Below, one piece after another: positions 34,974-46,326 of a DNA stretch of 64,000 nucleotides (within the stretch, counting starts at the first letter, position 1; every line of letters starts with the position of its first letter). The notes beneath the pieces were generated by a model, which saw only the letters and a list, made by a program, of their open reading frames with translations, was not told where the DNA came from and made no database searches. The position numbers were made by a program, and so were the translations under genes. The DNA is taken from NCBI GenBank assembly GCA_951230915.1, contig OX579634.1, positions 43,165,570 through 43,229,569 on the forward strand, given 5' to 3'. The DNA comes from Antitrichia curtipendula (Eukaryota > Streptophyta > Bryopsida > Hypnales > Leucodontaceae).

Positions 34974-34984
34974 CACTGGGACAT
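34974..34984. repeat. Target-site duplication of T2, right copy
   Basis: CACTGGGACAT, identical to 21049-21059; see that entry. Confidence 0.85.
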
Positions 34985-37900
34985 TTTAGATGATCCAAAT
35001 ATCAAGGCGGAGAGCGAATGGGAGAAGGAGGAAGAAAATTATTGGACCTCCAAAATGTACAAAAAATATGTGAAAATGTATCACATCGACAAGTTGTGGC
35101 CTCGTGAGGTCCACATTATTCACACACGAGGTATTTGTTGCAAGCCATCGAATTGCAAGGATGGACATTTTGTCCATCGATCACTTAAGGTTTGGCGGGC
35201 CCTCTTCGGGGACAAATCAATGAGTAAGGGTCTTATAAACTACAGCGTGGCCTCTATGGTGTATGCTGAGCTCATATTGGCTCGCAAGGTGGACTGGAGC
35301 ACATAATTATCCAACAACAACTGCGGCTCCGCTTTTGCTTAGAGTAAAACAAAAAGATATTCCGGATTTGTATGATCCAAAGGCAAGTCCAAGTGAGGCA
35401 CCAAAATCACAAAAGCGACAACAACATGGTCTAATGCAATATAAAAAAGAGATCATGGAGGGGGGAAATATTGGAGTACATTTGGATTCTACAAAGATTC
35501 CAACTACAATGTCAAATGCCACGGTGGAAGGTGTTGACGGAGAGGTGTTTTTAACTCCTCGGGCGGATTGGATATGTACACGGCAATTTTACATCCGTGG
35601 GTGAACAAAGTGGTGCTCCAAGCATGCAGCCCATTTTTGAAGAACCGGTGGCCCCGTCTGCACCACAAAAACGTCGGGAAGAAGTTCGTCCCGAACAAAT
35701 GGCAAGGGCCATTGCATCAATTGATAATATCATAGCGAGCGATGCTATGAATTTTATGACACAAGTACCTTGCAATCAAGACTTGCCAACCACATCGAGC
35801 CTCGTATTGAGCCCCGTATTGGACCCTGTATCAAGTCTCATATTGGGCCCCGTATCGAGCCCTAGAGTTGAAGGGCAGATGTTGCCAAAAAATGGAAAGC
35901 AACTCGATGGTATGGCGCAAAATGTGTCCATTGATGACAACCCATTGAATAAGAGCTATCCGCATTTGTCAACTCAAAATACGGCACAATTGGAGGATCT
36001 TCGTCATTTGCCAATGGCGAGTGAATTGGAAAGCTTGTTGGAAGCTTCTTATTAGTTTAGGGCACATCAATAAGACATCTCTCTTCAATCAAACCAAGTA
36101 ATCGAGACAAATGAGGCCTGTCCTAGTAACCTCGCAAACGAGGCGAGCTTGAGTGAAACCGCAAACGAGGCCGGACCGAGTAATCCTTTTGCCGAATACA
36201 GTGATCAATGGCCCAATTTTGTGATCACCTCGAAAAGACTGTCGGTTACAGCTAAATTTGTAGCTAGCATTGCCCCCAAACTTATGGACGTTGCTCAGGA
36301 ATTCACCAAATCCGGGCCCGAGTTGGTGTCTGGTGCCTTGTCGTTTTGGAATTTCGTCACGTCTTTGAAACCATTATTGGAGGAGCGGGTCGAAAATCAT
36401 CGCAAGTTGCACATCTTGACTAAAGAGAATGAGAAATACAAGGCCTTGAAGGTAGAGCACGAGAAATTGAAAGAAGACCACAAGCAATTGATTGGTGCAT
36501 TCAAAGGAATGTGCGCTAATTATGAAAGATTTGCGAACGCACAGGATTGCTGATATAACACTCTAGTTTCTCAAAGGGAATTTATCGAGAAATTGAAGTA
36601 CGAAATTGTAGTGCTCAAGCAAAAGAATTTGAAGGACAGGGGATGTATTCTTCCAAAGACCGGCGGAGCCGTGCGTATAGAAGCGGTTGAGGAAAACAAC
36701 CAAAAGGAAGTAATATCCGAAACCGCGATGGATAATCCTCCTCCCACATTCCAAGACGCGTCCATGCAAACGGAAGGCCACGAGTTTGAAGAGGTGAAGC
36801 ATGAACTAGAGTCGGTAACTCAACAAAACGTCTATTTGGAGGCACAATATCAGAAAATGATGCAAGTAGTGGAGCTAGATAAATGCTTGCCAAAGAGCAG
36901 TTCCGACACTCGTTGGTTGACGTGGGTTCAAAAACTACAAGACAAACCGTCTGTAGTAACCCGAGCAATGAAGGGGCTTCTCAAATTAGCCATGAAGTCA
37001 AAGGAGCAATGCGATGCTATTTCCTCTGACCTCCTATCTATTAGAAGGATGTTTGAGGTACATGATAGGGGTTCAATTGACGTCACATATTGAGGGGACA
37101 TGTCGACAATGTTTGAGCAATTGAATGATACGCAGAAGATTGCGTCAAAGTCCATCAATTGGACCTTGGAAGTAGAAGAAGGTTGGGCCCCTTACAACAT
37201 GCATTTAGCGCACATCAAAGAGGCGGACAGGATCGTAGTGCATGGTGAAAGTTCAAATACGGAACTATTGGAGGGTAAATGCAGCCTTTGTCTAAATCAT
37301 TTTGGTCCCGAGGGCGCCTTAATCATGGGCCAATGTCGCCACACTTTCCATATCACGTATGGTGAAATCATCCCTTATTCGTTCGATTTGTCCCGAGTGT
37401 CGTTCTCCTTTGAGCCCTAGGTTTTATGAAATGGTTGGGCACGAGGAGAGCATGCTCCCTAGCCACGAACACAATCGATGGACCCTTCCACTTGACCAAA
37501 AGCCATTTCTATTCCAAAATTACATTCATTAGGGACGACCTATAATTTGGAATGCGCAAAAACTCATGCATGATGTTTGTGAGAACTACAATGAAGAGTT
37601 GGATGACTTTGGCTGGATGATGCGCAATAGAGAATTGGAGTTGCGGGCCAGGGATATTGAAGACTTGGAGGCTCGATAATTGTTTTGTCGTAGCATGGGG
37701 GGACACTGGAGCATCTCACATCAAAAGTTCTTCAGATTTCCTGAAAAAGAAGTGCGGAAAGGAGAAGATGGCGTCTGCATAGAAGTGCAACCATCCCAAG
37801 AGTTCAATGAGCAGTATGGAGCATACAATCACAGCTTAATAGGGAGGGCCCTCTTCTTATCAAAATTGGAAGAAGCTGCGCAAGTTCGTGCCGTTTTTAA

Positions 37901-38221
37901 TGTAGATGGGCTATCAAGCACAGAACATGCACTCGTGGAGGTGGTAAGTGCATTTGATAAAAGGATCACCGACATTATAACGACGTGGAGGACTTTTCTA
38001 CATGGCACGGGGCAAGCGATCTCATTGAGACGTTGACCCCTCAAGATGATGATAAAGCGGTAAATGCTGTGATAGAAAAGATTTATTTGGCTTTGAGAGC
38101 GTTAAGGGCAGAGGAAGTAGATTTGTCTCCCACAAGGAAAAATAAATGGAAGATTGAAGACGAAGATGACTACTCTCCAGAAACCAAACAACAATTCATC
38201 GCCGTGGACTTGGAAGTCTGA
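34985..38221 (+). pseudogene. E1 first ORF, 3-prime piece: coiled-coil RING-finger protein
   Basis: Continues the frame interrupted by T2. First comes a domain shared with the E2 gene at 48431-49529 (W-x-KKYVKM-x-H, then HFVHR, NYS-x-A-x-M-x-YAE, VDW). Next is a disordered S/P-rich part (35600-36050) and a Lys/Glu-rich coiled coil (36360-36640 and 36770-37060). At about 37280 is a RING-like finger: CSLC, then CRHTFH, then CPEC in a shifted frame. A C-terminal part (37680-38221) follows. Defects include stops at 35304, 36056, 36551, 37091 and 37677, and frame changes near 35310, 35600, 37355 and 38036. RING fingers usually mean ubiquitin ligase activity; here the gene is decayed. The role in the element is unknown. 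Confidence 0.65.
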
Positions 38222-38749
38222 TTAGGAGGGGGCACATCCTCCGGTCGGGTGGTCCTTAAACTCGTAGAGTAAGTCGAAGACTTAAAGAACAAGAGGGTGC
38301 CTCTCATATTTCCGCAAACGGTAGCGATGATACAAAATAGTGTTTGTATTAGGGGGTTAACCAATGAAATTTGTTTTGTACTTATTTGAATCTCATGAGG
38401 ATTCAATATTAGTAATGCACAACACTCATGGTATGTTATGAGTTGTTTTTAATTAATGTATAAATATTTATGCAATACAAATATGTTTGGATTTATTTTT
38501 TCATAATGATAAATTTTGCCTTATTTATTTGTCAAATATGTTTCTTTTGTGTACCTATTGCAGAAGATCATACCTATTGTACATTTGTACAAGATCATTT
38601 TATGTTATTGTTATGTTATCTTCTATAACCCCGTGCCTACAAATCACCCATTTTCATTTGCACATACATTTCTATTTGCCTAATCCACTTGTCCGCCTGT
38701 CTCCACACTTCAAACATCTTACCGAAATTGTAAAAAACGACTGTCCGTC
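38222..38749. other. AT-rich spacer between the two E1 genes
   Basis: No coding region is supported. It separates the RING-protein remnant from the GC-rich array ahead of the hAT transposase and would contain the 3-prime end of the former. Confidence 0.45.
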
Positions 38750-38990
38750 CGACAGGTTTTAGGTCGGCCCGTCCACCCCTCCAACGTCCGCCACCCATCG
38801 TCCGCTGCCCACCGTCCATCCATCCGCCCGTCCGCCGGCCCAGTTTCCCATCCGTTGATTCGACGGCCCAAATTCCCGTCCGCCGTCGGCCCGTCCGCTG
38901 TTCGGACGGACCAGATTCCCATCCGCCATCCGCCGTCCGCTGTTCCGATGGCCCAGCTGGCCGTCCGCCGTCCACCTGACCGTGTGGCAG
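38750..38990. repeat. GC-rich GTCCG/CCGTCCG array upstream of hAT gene
   Basis: About 240 bp dominated by GTCCGYC and CCATCCG words, ending about 280 bp before the hAT start codon at 39270. Composition differs abruptly from AT-rich sequence on both sides. Probably a subterminal or promoter region of the element. Confidence 0.7.
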
Positions 38991-39269
38991 GATTTTTTTC
39001 TTTGCCATATTCAACGATCGCAAACAGATGGAGATTATAAGAGTCCTGAAATTGACATTTACAAGCACTCCTAAGAAACTAAACGTTAAGATTTCCAAGG
39101 ACTAGGCGCTGCAATTTTTTGTGTCCCTTGCTTGATAATGCATAGTTCAGTGGAAAGGGAGGCCTTGTTTTCCAAGGCTTTGTGCATAAACATTTGAACG
39201 ATTTTATCCAATTGTTATCATTACGTTTTGAATTTCTGATTTCAATATACAGAGCCTAAAACAGCCACT

Positions 39270-42200
39270 ATGACCAAGGATTGGTCTTCTTGGTACGAAA
39301 CCCTATCAAATAGAAAAGTACAATGCAAGGCTTGCATATTGGTATTTGCCAAGAAGCTGGTCCGTATGTTTAGTCATTTGGAATATGCAGACACATCGGG
39401 GAGTCGTGACAAAGGAATTAGCCTTTGTACCCAAATGACATCTGAAGTTCGAGGTCTATTTGTTCGTTGCAATGGAGTGATTCCACAAAGAGGTACTCCA
39501 CACAATGTGGATGACAACGACACATCTATGCCTATGGTTGTTCGTGCTATGTCAAATGCGAGAGACATTGTGAACTCTACCGAAGAAGACTCATGTACGG
39601 CACCAGAGGAATATGTTGGTGGTTCTTTCCAAGGAAATCCAAATACACAAGCATCAGGTGGACGTGGAATTCAACGGACATCAAGTAGTAGGCCTCAAAG
39701 ACAGAGTAGGCTAGTAGAGGGATTCGAAGAAGCAAATAAACGCATTTTGAATGCAATGTGGGCCAATTTCTTTTATGCGGCAAATATACCATTTGCTGTA
39801 GCCCGAAATCCAGCCTTCAAAGAAGCAGTGAAGAAAACGGCGGAGTTTCACCAACCTTATAGCCCACCATCATACCATGATCTACGTCATAAATTGCTTG
39901 ACCAAGCAAAGGTAGACTTAGAGGTCAATCTCCATAAGCGGACAGAAACCAGTATTAAGAAGTTTGGAGCCACATTGTCTATTGATGGGTGGACCTCGAT
40001 TTCGAATCGGCCATTGATAAATGCCATGCTTGTATCATCCGTAGGTGAGCAATTCCTAGGATCGATGGATACAAGTGAGAAAACTAAAGATGCTCCATAT
40101 TTGGCTTCTATATTAAAGAGTTTTATAGAACAAGTGGGCCCTGCAAACGTAGTGCAGGTGATTACAGATAATGCGGCTGTAAATCGAGCAGCATGGAGTT
40201 TGGTATCTACTACCTATCCCCACATTTTTTTCCAAGGTTGCGTGGTGCATGCCTTGAATTTGTTGCTAAAAGATTGGGCAAACGAACAATGGATTGATGA
40301 CGTCGTGAAAGATTCCCGAAAGATAATCAAATTCTTTAAGAAGAGGCACATGCCGCTTGCGATACTTTGGAAATATTTGACGCAGTACAACTTGTTGTTG
40401 GCAGAGGAAACAAGATTTGCCTCGAATTACAACATGGTTGCACGTATGCTCAAGGTGAAAGCACAATTGCAACAAACTGTGACGGACCTGCAATGGGAGG
40501 AATATGCTAGAAAGCACTTGCGAAAATCCAAAACTCGTTTAGAATCCGAACGGGTGAAGAAGACCATTCTAAGTGGGCATTTTTGGCATCATTGTCAAAA
40601 TTTTGAAGATGTGACAGCTCCAATTGTCAATGCTTTTTGTGGTTTGGATGTGAAGACACCATGCATGGGCAAAGTGTTACATATTATGAGGAAACTAGAG
40701 AAGCACGTCCTCGCTTTAGATAAAGAGCCTTTTTGTTTGGCTTTGGACAAAGCCATCCCGTTGGTGAAGGCGTTCTACGAACGACGTGATATGGTGAAGA
40801 CTGATTTACATTATGCAGGAGCACTTTTGAATCCCTATCTTCCTGAAGACAAAGAACTAGCCAACGACATCGATGCCATGGCTGCATGCAAGCGCATTTT
40901 GATGCAAATATGTACACCTTTAAAGTACGCGAAGGTGGTGAAGGAATTTGTAGCCTTCCGTCATAGGGAACCTCCGTTCCACAACATGTTGGATCCGGGT
41001 GAATAACAATTGTCGGCGCATGCTTGGTGGGATTTTGAGGGCGCGTGCGGGAAGCTCATTGCTCCAATTGCCAAGAGGATTTTGGCCCAACCGGTATCAT
41101 CGTCTTCATGTGAACGAAATTGGAGTAGCTATTCTTTTGTTCACAACAAATATCGGAACAAGTTGAAGCCACAAAGAGCACAGGATTTGGTATATGTGTA
41201 TACCAATTCCAAAGTCCTCGATGCATCAAAGCAAAATGACAAGAAGAAGTGGTACGATGAGAACCTTGAGTTGGAGGATTCGGCCTTGTCTTCATCGGAA
41301 GACGAGGGTGGTGAATCCGGTGAAGAAGTTGATCCCCTCATGGACGATGAAGATGACCACGGCATCCGCAATCTTGACCCTGAACCACTTTGAAGCCCAC
41401 CTCGTTATGATGGAGACATCGGAGATGATTGTGAAGATCCTTACAAGTTTCCGTTGGATGAGGACGACTGTGAATATGACGAAGGTGGACCTTCCATAGC
41501 TAAATACTTAGATGGAACCGGGTTGTTGCGTAGTGAAAACATTCTAGCAAATAGGAAAAATACTCATGTGAAGGTAGCGGAGGAAGATGAGGAATTGGTT
41601 ATAGATGATGAAACTCACCAAATGGATGAAGTGATTCGAATTCCCGAGTGTCTATCCATGACAACAGTAGGAGCAGAAGAAAATGATCACTACGAAGACA
41701 TGAGAGAGTGTGGGGTGAAGTCCCACACAAATGTGGTCAACCAAAGTATTGAATTACTAGGGGCATTGACAAGTGAAACTATTGGACTTTTCAGCATTCA
41801 AAATGCCCAAACACCTCGAATAGAGGGAAGTCAAGATCCATGTGTATTGGAGTCCATGTGCCCAATGCTAGATCGCAACGCCAAAGACATGAAGCACCTC
41901 GTGCAAGATCCTCAATTACCATCACGTAGCGGTCCTCGACATGCACTCTATACAAGCGGTAGCATGACTTTGAATGGTCCTGAAGACTCACGGTTCAAAG
42001 AACAACATTTGAGCAATTTGAAAGAATTGCATATTGGAGCCAATTCCAATCCATCCGTTTCATCAGACAACGATGATGTGCAAACATTGGAGTCTATGTT
42101 TCGTCAATTTTCTAGCCATGCAAAGCATTCTCCGATCAAATTTTCAAACCCTAGAGTGGAAGCTTTGTCCGCAGAGAAGACAAACATTCCAGGAGGTTCG

Positions 42201-42587
42201 GAAGCACGTCCACCCGCGGTGAAGGAGTCCAAAAAAGCTAAGAGGAAAAGAATAATGGAGCCTTTTGCAATCTCTCCATTGAAAAAACAAAATGTAGGTA
42301 GAACCCCCCTTGATGCAAGTCTGCCTCTAACCAAGCGAAAGGTGAAACCAATCCACGACCTTAAGGGAGGTATTGGAAAGTCTCTACTAAAAGTCAGAAA
42401 GGATCATAAGTTAGGTAGACTAGTGAGATCAGGCGCATCGAAACAAGTACAAAAAGAAGGAGGAAAGATTGTACAATCTTTATCAGATAGTATGCAAAAT
42501 TCATCCAGCGACGATGATTCCGGATGGGATACAACAAGTCATAGTAGCGGGGCTGAAGTTAAAGGAGATAGTGACTACCAGCCTTAG
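39270..42587 (+). pseudogene. hAT-family transposase (DUF659 type)
   Basis: A single frame of about 1105 codons with two nonsense codons, TAA at 41004-41006 and TGA at 41391-41393. Order: a BED-like finger at the N-terminus (WYETLSNRKVQCKAC then a His), a DUF659-type core with SIDGWTS near residue 238 and VITDNAAVN near 298 (presumed catalytic Asp positions), then the hAT C-terminal dimerisation region at about 580-650 (AWWDFEG, SSSSCERNWS, NKYRNKLKPQRAQDLVYVYTN). A long acidic and Ser-rich tail, with a basic patch at 980-1080, follows. hAT transposases act in the nucleus on element ends and leave 8-bp duplications. The rest of the frame is open, so this copy died recently. Confidence 0.88.
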
Positions 42588-42769
42588 TCCATAAAGATTG
42601 AGAAGATGTAAACTTGGGTGTTTAGTTTTTTCCCTAAACACATTATGTTATGACAATTCATTGTTTGAACTTTAAGTTTGTAATACAAATTTGCTCATTC
42701 ATGTTGTGCACACCATCAAAATTTTGTTTTTTCAAATATCTTAAAACTAGAGAAGAATTTGGACCGTCT
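42588..42769. other. 3-prime flank of the hAT gene
   Basis: Short AT-rich tail between the hAT stop and the GC-rich array, with no feature beyond a probable polyadenylation context. Confidence 0.4.
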
Positions 42770-43010
42770 GTCCACTTGTCCGCCCGTCCGCCTCGTGGCC
42801 CATCTGCGCCTTAGTCACTTCCGTCCGACGGGCGGACGGTCCGACCGCCCGTTCGCGCCTTAGTCACTCCCGTCCGACAGGCGGACGGTCCCATTTGCCC
42901 CTCGGACTATCCGACTTGCGGTCGGACCCTCCCGTCCGCGGAGCGGACAGTCCGAGTACTCTTTGGACCATCCCGTCCACCCGTCCAATCAGGTGTACGT
43001 CTACTTAGCA
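42770..43010. repeat. GC-rich GTCCG array downstream of hAT gene
   Basis: Contains a locally duplicated phrase, CGCCTTAGTCACTYCCGTCC, about 57 bp apart (near 42806 and 42865), among GTCCG/CGGAC words. The counterpart of the arrays at 20690 and 38750. Probably the right subterminal region of E1. Confidence 0.65.
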
Positions 43011-44986
43011 GTTCATGTTTTTTTCTCATTTAGTGCAGCATAGGATTCCTGAAATGGCCAGGTCATCTCCAAAGAGTGTGCCTTCATGACAACAAGCATC
43101 CAATGTGAATACTTCAAAAACACTGAACTCCTCATGGGTCAAACATCAAAGTTCATTCTTCAATGTGCACATCATATTTTTAGGTTCAATCTTGAAATGA
43201 AACATCTCAATGATATTTTGAAATGACCATCTTGAAAGATCAAAATGAAATGCTACCTATAGTTTAAAATTTTTTTTTCTAATTTTTTGATGATAGATTG
43301 TAGATTTAAATATTCAAAAATTTATTTGGATTTTAATCATATATTACTATATATTGTAAGACATCTCAATTTTAAAATAATTATTTTTATGAAGAAATTT
43401 GTTGAAGTAAGCCAAATCCGACTTAATGTCATGAAACTAAAAACAATTGCTATGTACTTATATAATACTATTGCATCAAAGTCACAATCTTCTAAGATAT
43501 TTGTATGCAAAGTTGTAGTATAGGATTTAGGATTTAGGGTTTAGGGTTCATGTCATTCGTATAAATGTTGTCCAAATTAGAAGTGTATTTTGAAAATGGA
43601 TGTGTGATAATATTTTGATGTAATATTAAAAAATCATTTTGGTCATGATAGTATAGATTGATACCTAATTACCTACTTATAAGAAATTGCCCCATTCAAT
43701 GTCAAATAATGTTGCCAAAAATCATTTGGAGTTATATGTTGCGGTCTTGCGGAGTGCGGATCATGAAGTGAGAAAAAGCATATAGAGTTGTCTTATGTTT
43801 CTAGAATTCAAAATTTTTTATTCAAAATTGATATCAAAGAATATTAATTGTCTATTAGAATATTTTTTTCATTGGGATTAACAATTCTTCAATTCTTCCA
43901 AAAGTTATTAGCGTATTATTTTTCATTTAATAGTGCACCAATTTCTACTTCACAAATTTAAAAAAATGAATGTGTAGTTCTTTTGAGTTTAACTTCTAAA
44001 GTCCCATTGTCCCATCGGGGGACAAAATGGATGTCAGATTTTTAGGCAGGCTCCTATAGCCTCAATATTTTTTGTAAGTTTCTGAGTTTTTTTGGTATCT
44101 TTTAAAATAAATAACTTGAAGGATTCATTTCTGAATTGAATTCCAATAGTTAAACAAAAAAAAAAAAAGTTTCACAAGGTCTAGATTCCTTGCTAGAACA
44201 ATCTTAGAGTTGAAATTAGTATATTTCAATTCTATCTTAGAGCTATTAATGATTTAATTTTTCCTTCGATCTTGAATCTACTTGTACTTGACAATTTTTT
44301 AATGAGTGAAAACTAAGTGTTTCTTTTTAAATATCTTTTTTTTAGATTCTCAACTCAATTGTTTATCATATAAAATTAGACATTCACCATCACTAGAGTA
44401 GCCTTTTTTAGTTAAAAAGGTTCAAAGCAAAAAAATGTAGTTAAGCAAGGTGCCTAAAAAGTAGGGGCTAAACATTTCACATTTATTCATAACTCAATTG
44501 CCTAAATTTTGGCTAAAATGCACAAGGTGAAAGACGTACGTGAATATTCCTAAAAGGGTTGAATGACCAAACATCCCAATTTAGAAAAGTTAGAGAAGTA
44601 AACATTTAATTTTTAAATTCCATGCACAATTGCACATTGGTGAATTCTTTGAGGTATAAATTCATTCAACTAATGTGGGACAATGGTGTTGATAAAGTTA
44701 CATAAAAAGTCTATTGTTGAATTTGTTTAACAAAATATATTCACATAAGAAATTAAAAATTGACTTCAAAGTTTTATTTGCGATTTTGTGCGTGCTATGA
44801 ATTCAAGAAAAACCTAAACCCAATCAAGAATCCTCAAGCTAAGTCCTTAATTGAAGATGGTCCATATATTTCTTGAGGAACTTAATTTGCATTTGTTTTC
44901 ATATTTTAAATTAGTTATGATTTCTTACATTTGTGACTTTAGAGTATACAATTTAGGACTTAGGTTTTAGGGTATAGGGTTTAGGA
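43011..44986. other. AT-rich intergenic DNA with telomere-like motifs
   Basis: Two kilobases with no supported gene. Telomere-like phrases (GGATTTAGGGTTTAGGG near 43530, TTTTAGGGTATAGGGTTTAGG near 44965) occur; the second one was the target of the MITE that follows. Confidence 0.5.
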
Positions 44987-45419
44987 CAGGGTTGTCTATC
45001 CGGACGTGACGTGGGGTTTTCACGTCCGGATGTCCGTCGGCGTTAGTCCGGACGCGTCCTGACGAGTCAGAATTGCGTCAGGATCAAAATTTTTTTTTTA
45101 TTTTTTTATTTTTTTTAAGGACGGCCTGTCCGTCGACCTGGACGGGCCGTCTGTCCACAGGGACGGCCAGCCGTCAACAGGGACGGCCGGCCGGCCACAC
45201 AAAAAAAAAAAGATTTTTTTTTTTTTTTTTTTTTTTTTCGAGGACGGCGTGTCCGTCGACCTGGACGGACCATCCGTCGACTTGGACGGCCAGCCGTCGA
45301 CTTGGACGGCCAGCCGTCCACAGGACGGACAGACTATCCACAAAAAAAAAAAAAAAAAACTTTTTTTTTTTTTTTTCTGGATCCTGACGGACTGACAGGA
45401 CGTGACAGGGACAACCCTG
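44987..45419. mobile_element. Non-autonomous hAT-type element (MITE), 433 bp
   Basis: Terminal inverted repeats CAGGGTTGTC and GACAACCCTG are perfect over 10 bp. They are flanked on both sides by GTTTAGGA (44979-44986 and 45420-45427), a perfect 8-bp duplication as made by hAT transposases. The interior has CGGACG/GGACGGCC words in both orientations and long A/T homopolymers, and no real gene. It resembles the GC-rich arrays of E1 and E2 in word content. A second copy of the terminal motif is at 62550. Confidence 0.93.
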
Positions 45420-45572
45420 GTTTAGGATGTAGGATTTAGTGTATAAGATTGAAGATCATTGCATTAAAAAATCGCTGGAGTTCTATTTAATGATTCAAGT
45501 TCTTTAAGTAAGAAAGTGAATCTCGATGAGATTTTTGTCTTTCCCATCTTCGTCATTATTTGCTGGTCGAGG

Positions 45573-46110
45573 TTGTGTAAGGAGTCAGATGATGCACCTG
45601 TCCGCCTGTTCGGACGGCCTCGAAAAATCTCTTAGTTTTATCTCCACTTGAAAGGGACTGTCCGATCAGGCGGATTGCCCATGCGCCCGCTGATCGGACA
45701 GGCCCGTCCGACATTCCGACGCCTTTGCCGAATAGTCCGATCAGTCGGACGGCCCAGAGCGGACGACGACCGTCCGATTCATCGGGGCCGTTCGATGAGT
45801 CAGATGGGTGGCGTCCGCCTGATCGGACAGTCTTTACGAGGCGGATGACTGTCTGTCCGCGTCGTCTGGTCCGTCCGATCAAGCGGACGGTCGGGGCGTC
45901 CGCCTTCGATAAGAGGGTCGGACGGCCCAGAGCGGACGGCGGCCGTCCAATTCACCAGGGCCGTCCGATGAGTCGGACAGGTGGCGTCCGCCTGATCGGA
46001 CGGTCCTGACGAGGCGAACGATGATCCGTCCGCCTCGTTGGGTCTGTCCGATCAGGCGGACGGTCGAGGTGTCCGCCTTGCATAAAAGAGTCGGTCGGCC
46101 CGTCCGCTCC
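45573..46110. repeat. ~173-bp tandem repeat of GTCCG words with TATA-like box
   Basis: CGGACGGCCCAGAGCGGACG occurs at 45746 and again at 45919, and a diverged third start is at about 46092. The units are otherwise closely similar (CCGTCCGATGAGTC-like, GTGGCGTCCGCCTGATCGGA, GTCCGCCTT). CATAAAAG at 46081-46088 lies about 240 bp before the ATG at 46327. Read as the left promoter and subterminal array of E2. Confidence 0.85.
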
Positions 46111-46326
46111 TCACTTTTATCTTCCCCCTTGTGTCATGCAAGAGAGAGCGGAGAGCTTGGTGGTTTATCCTCCATTGGCTCCTTTCTAAGGGAAGATAAG
46201 AGTGTGATTTATAGGAGGTATTTGTTGCTTTTTTTTTCTAGATTTCGTGTATGATCATCTGGCAAATCGTATATTGCCTTGTGGATTACAAATTGCAAGT
46301 GCACTTCTAATTGTGATTTCATCACG

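Larger units (their letters stand above)
20690..43010 (+). mobile_element. E1: composite hAT-like element, split by T2
   Basis: Three GC-rich GTCCG-type arrays lie at 20690-20830, 38750-38990 and 42770-43010. Between the first two is one decayed gene (20953 to 38221), interrupted by T2. Between the second and third is a hAT transposase gene. The left edge interrupts transposase copy A. Without T2 the element would be about 8.4 kb. I could not find matching terminal inverted repeats or an 8-bp duplication, so both edges are approximate. It is possible that the segment ending near 38990 and the hAT unit are two separate elements sharing an array. Confidence 0.45.

Noticed and set aside
34739..34993. 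Phe/Ser-rich open frame
   Set aside because: Made of CTTTCATCC-type subterminal repeats at the right end of T2; no start context and no domain.
20690..43010. Identification of exact E1 terminal repeats and target duplication
   Set aside because: I compared both edges and found no convincing inverted ends or 8-bp duplication, so I give only approximate limits.
45073..45387. Open frames of Lys and Phe runs
   Set aside because: They come from A/T homopolymers and GGACGG words inside the 433-bp MITE.
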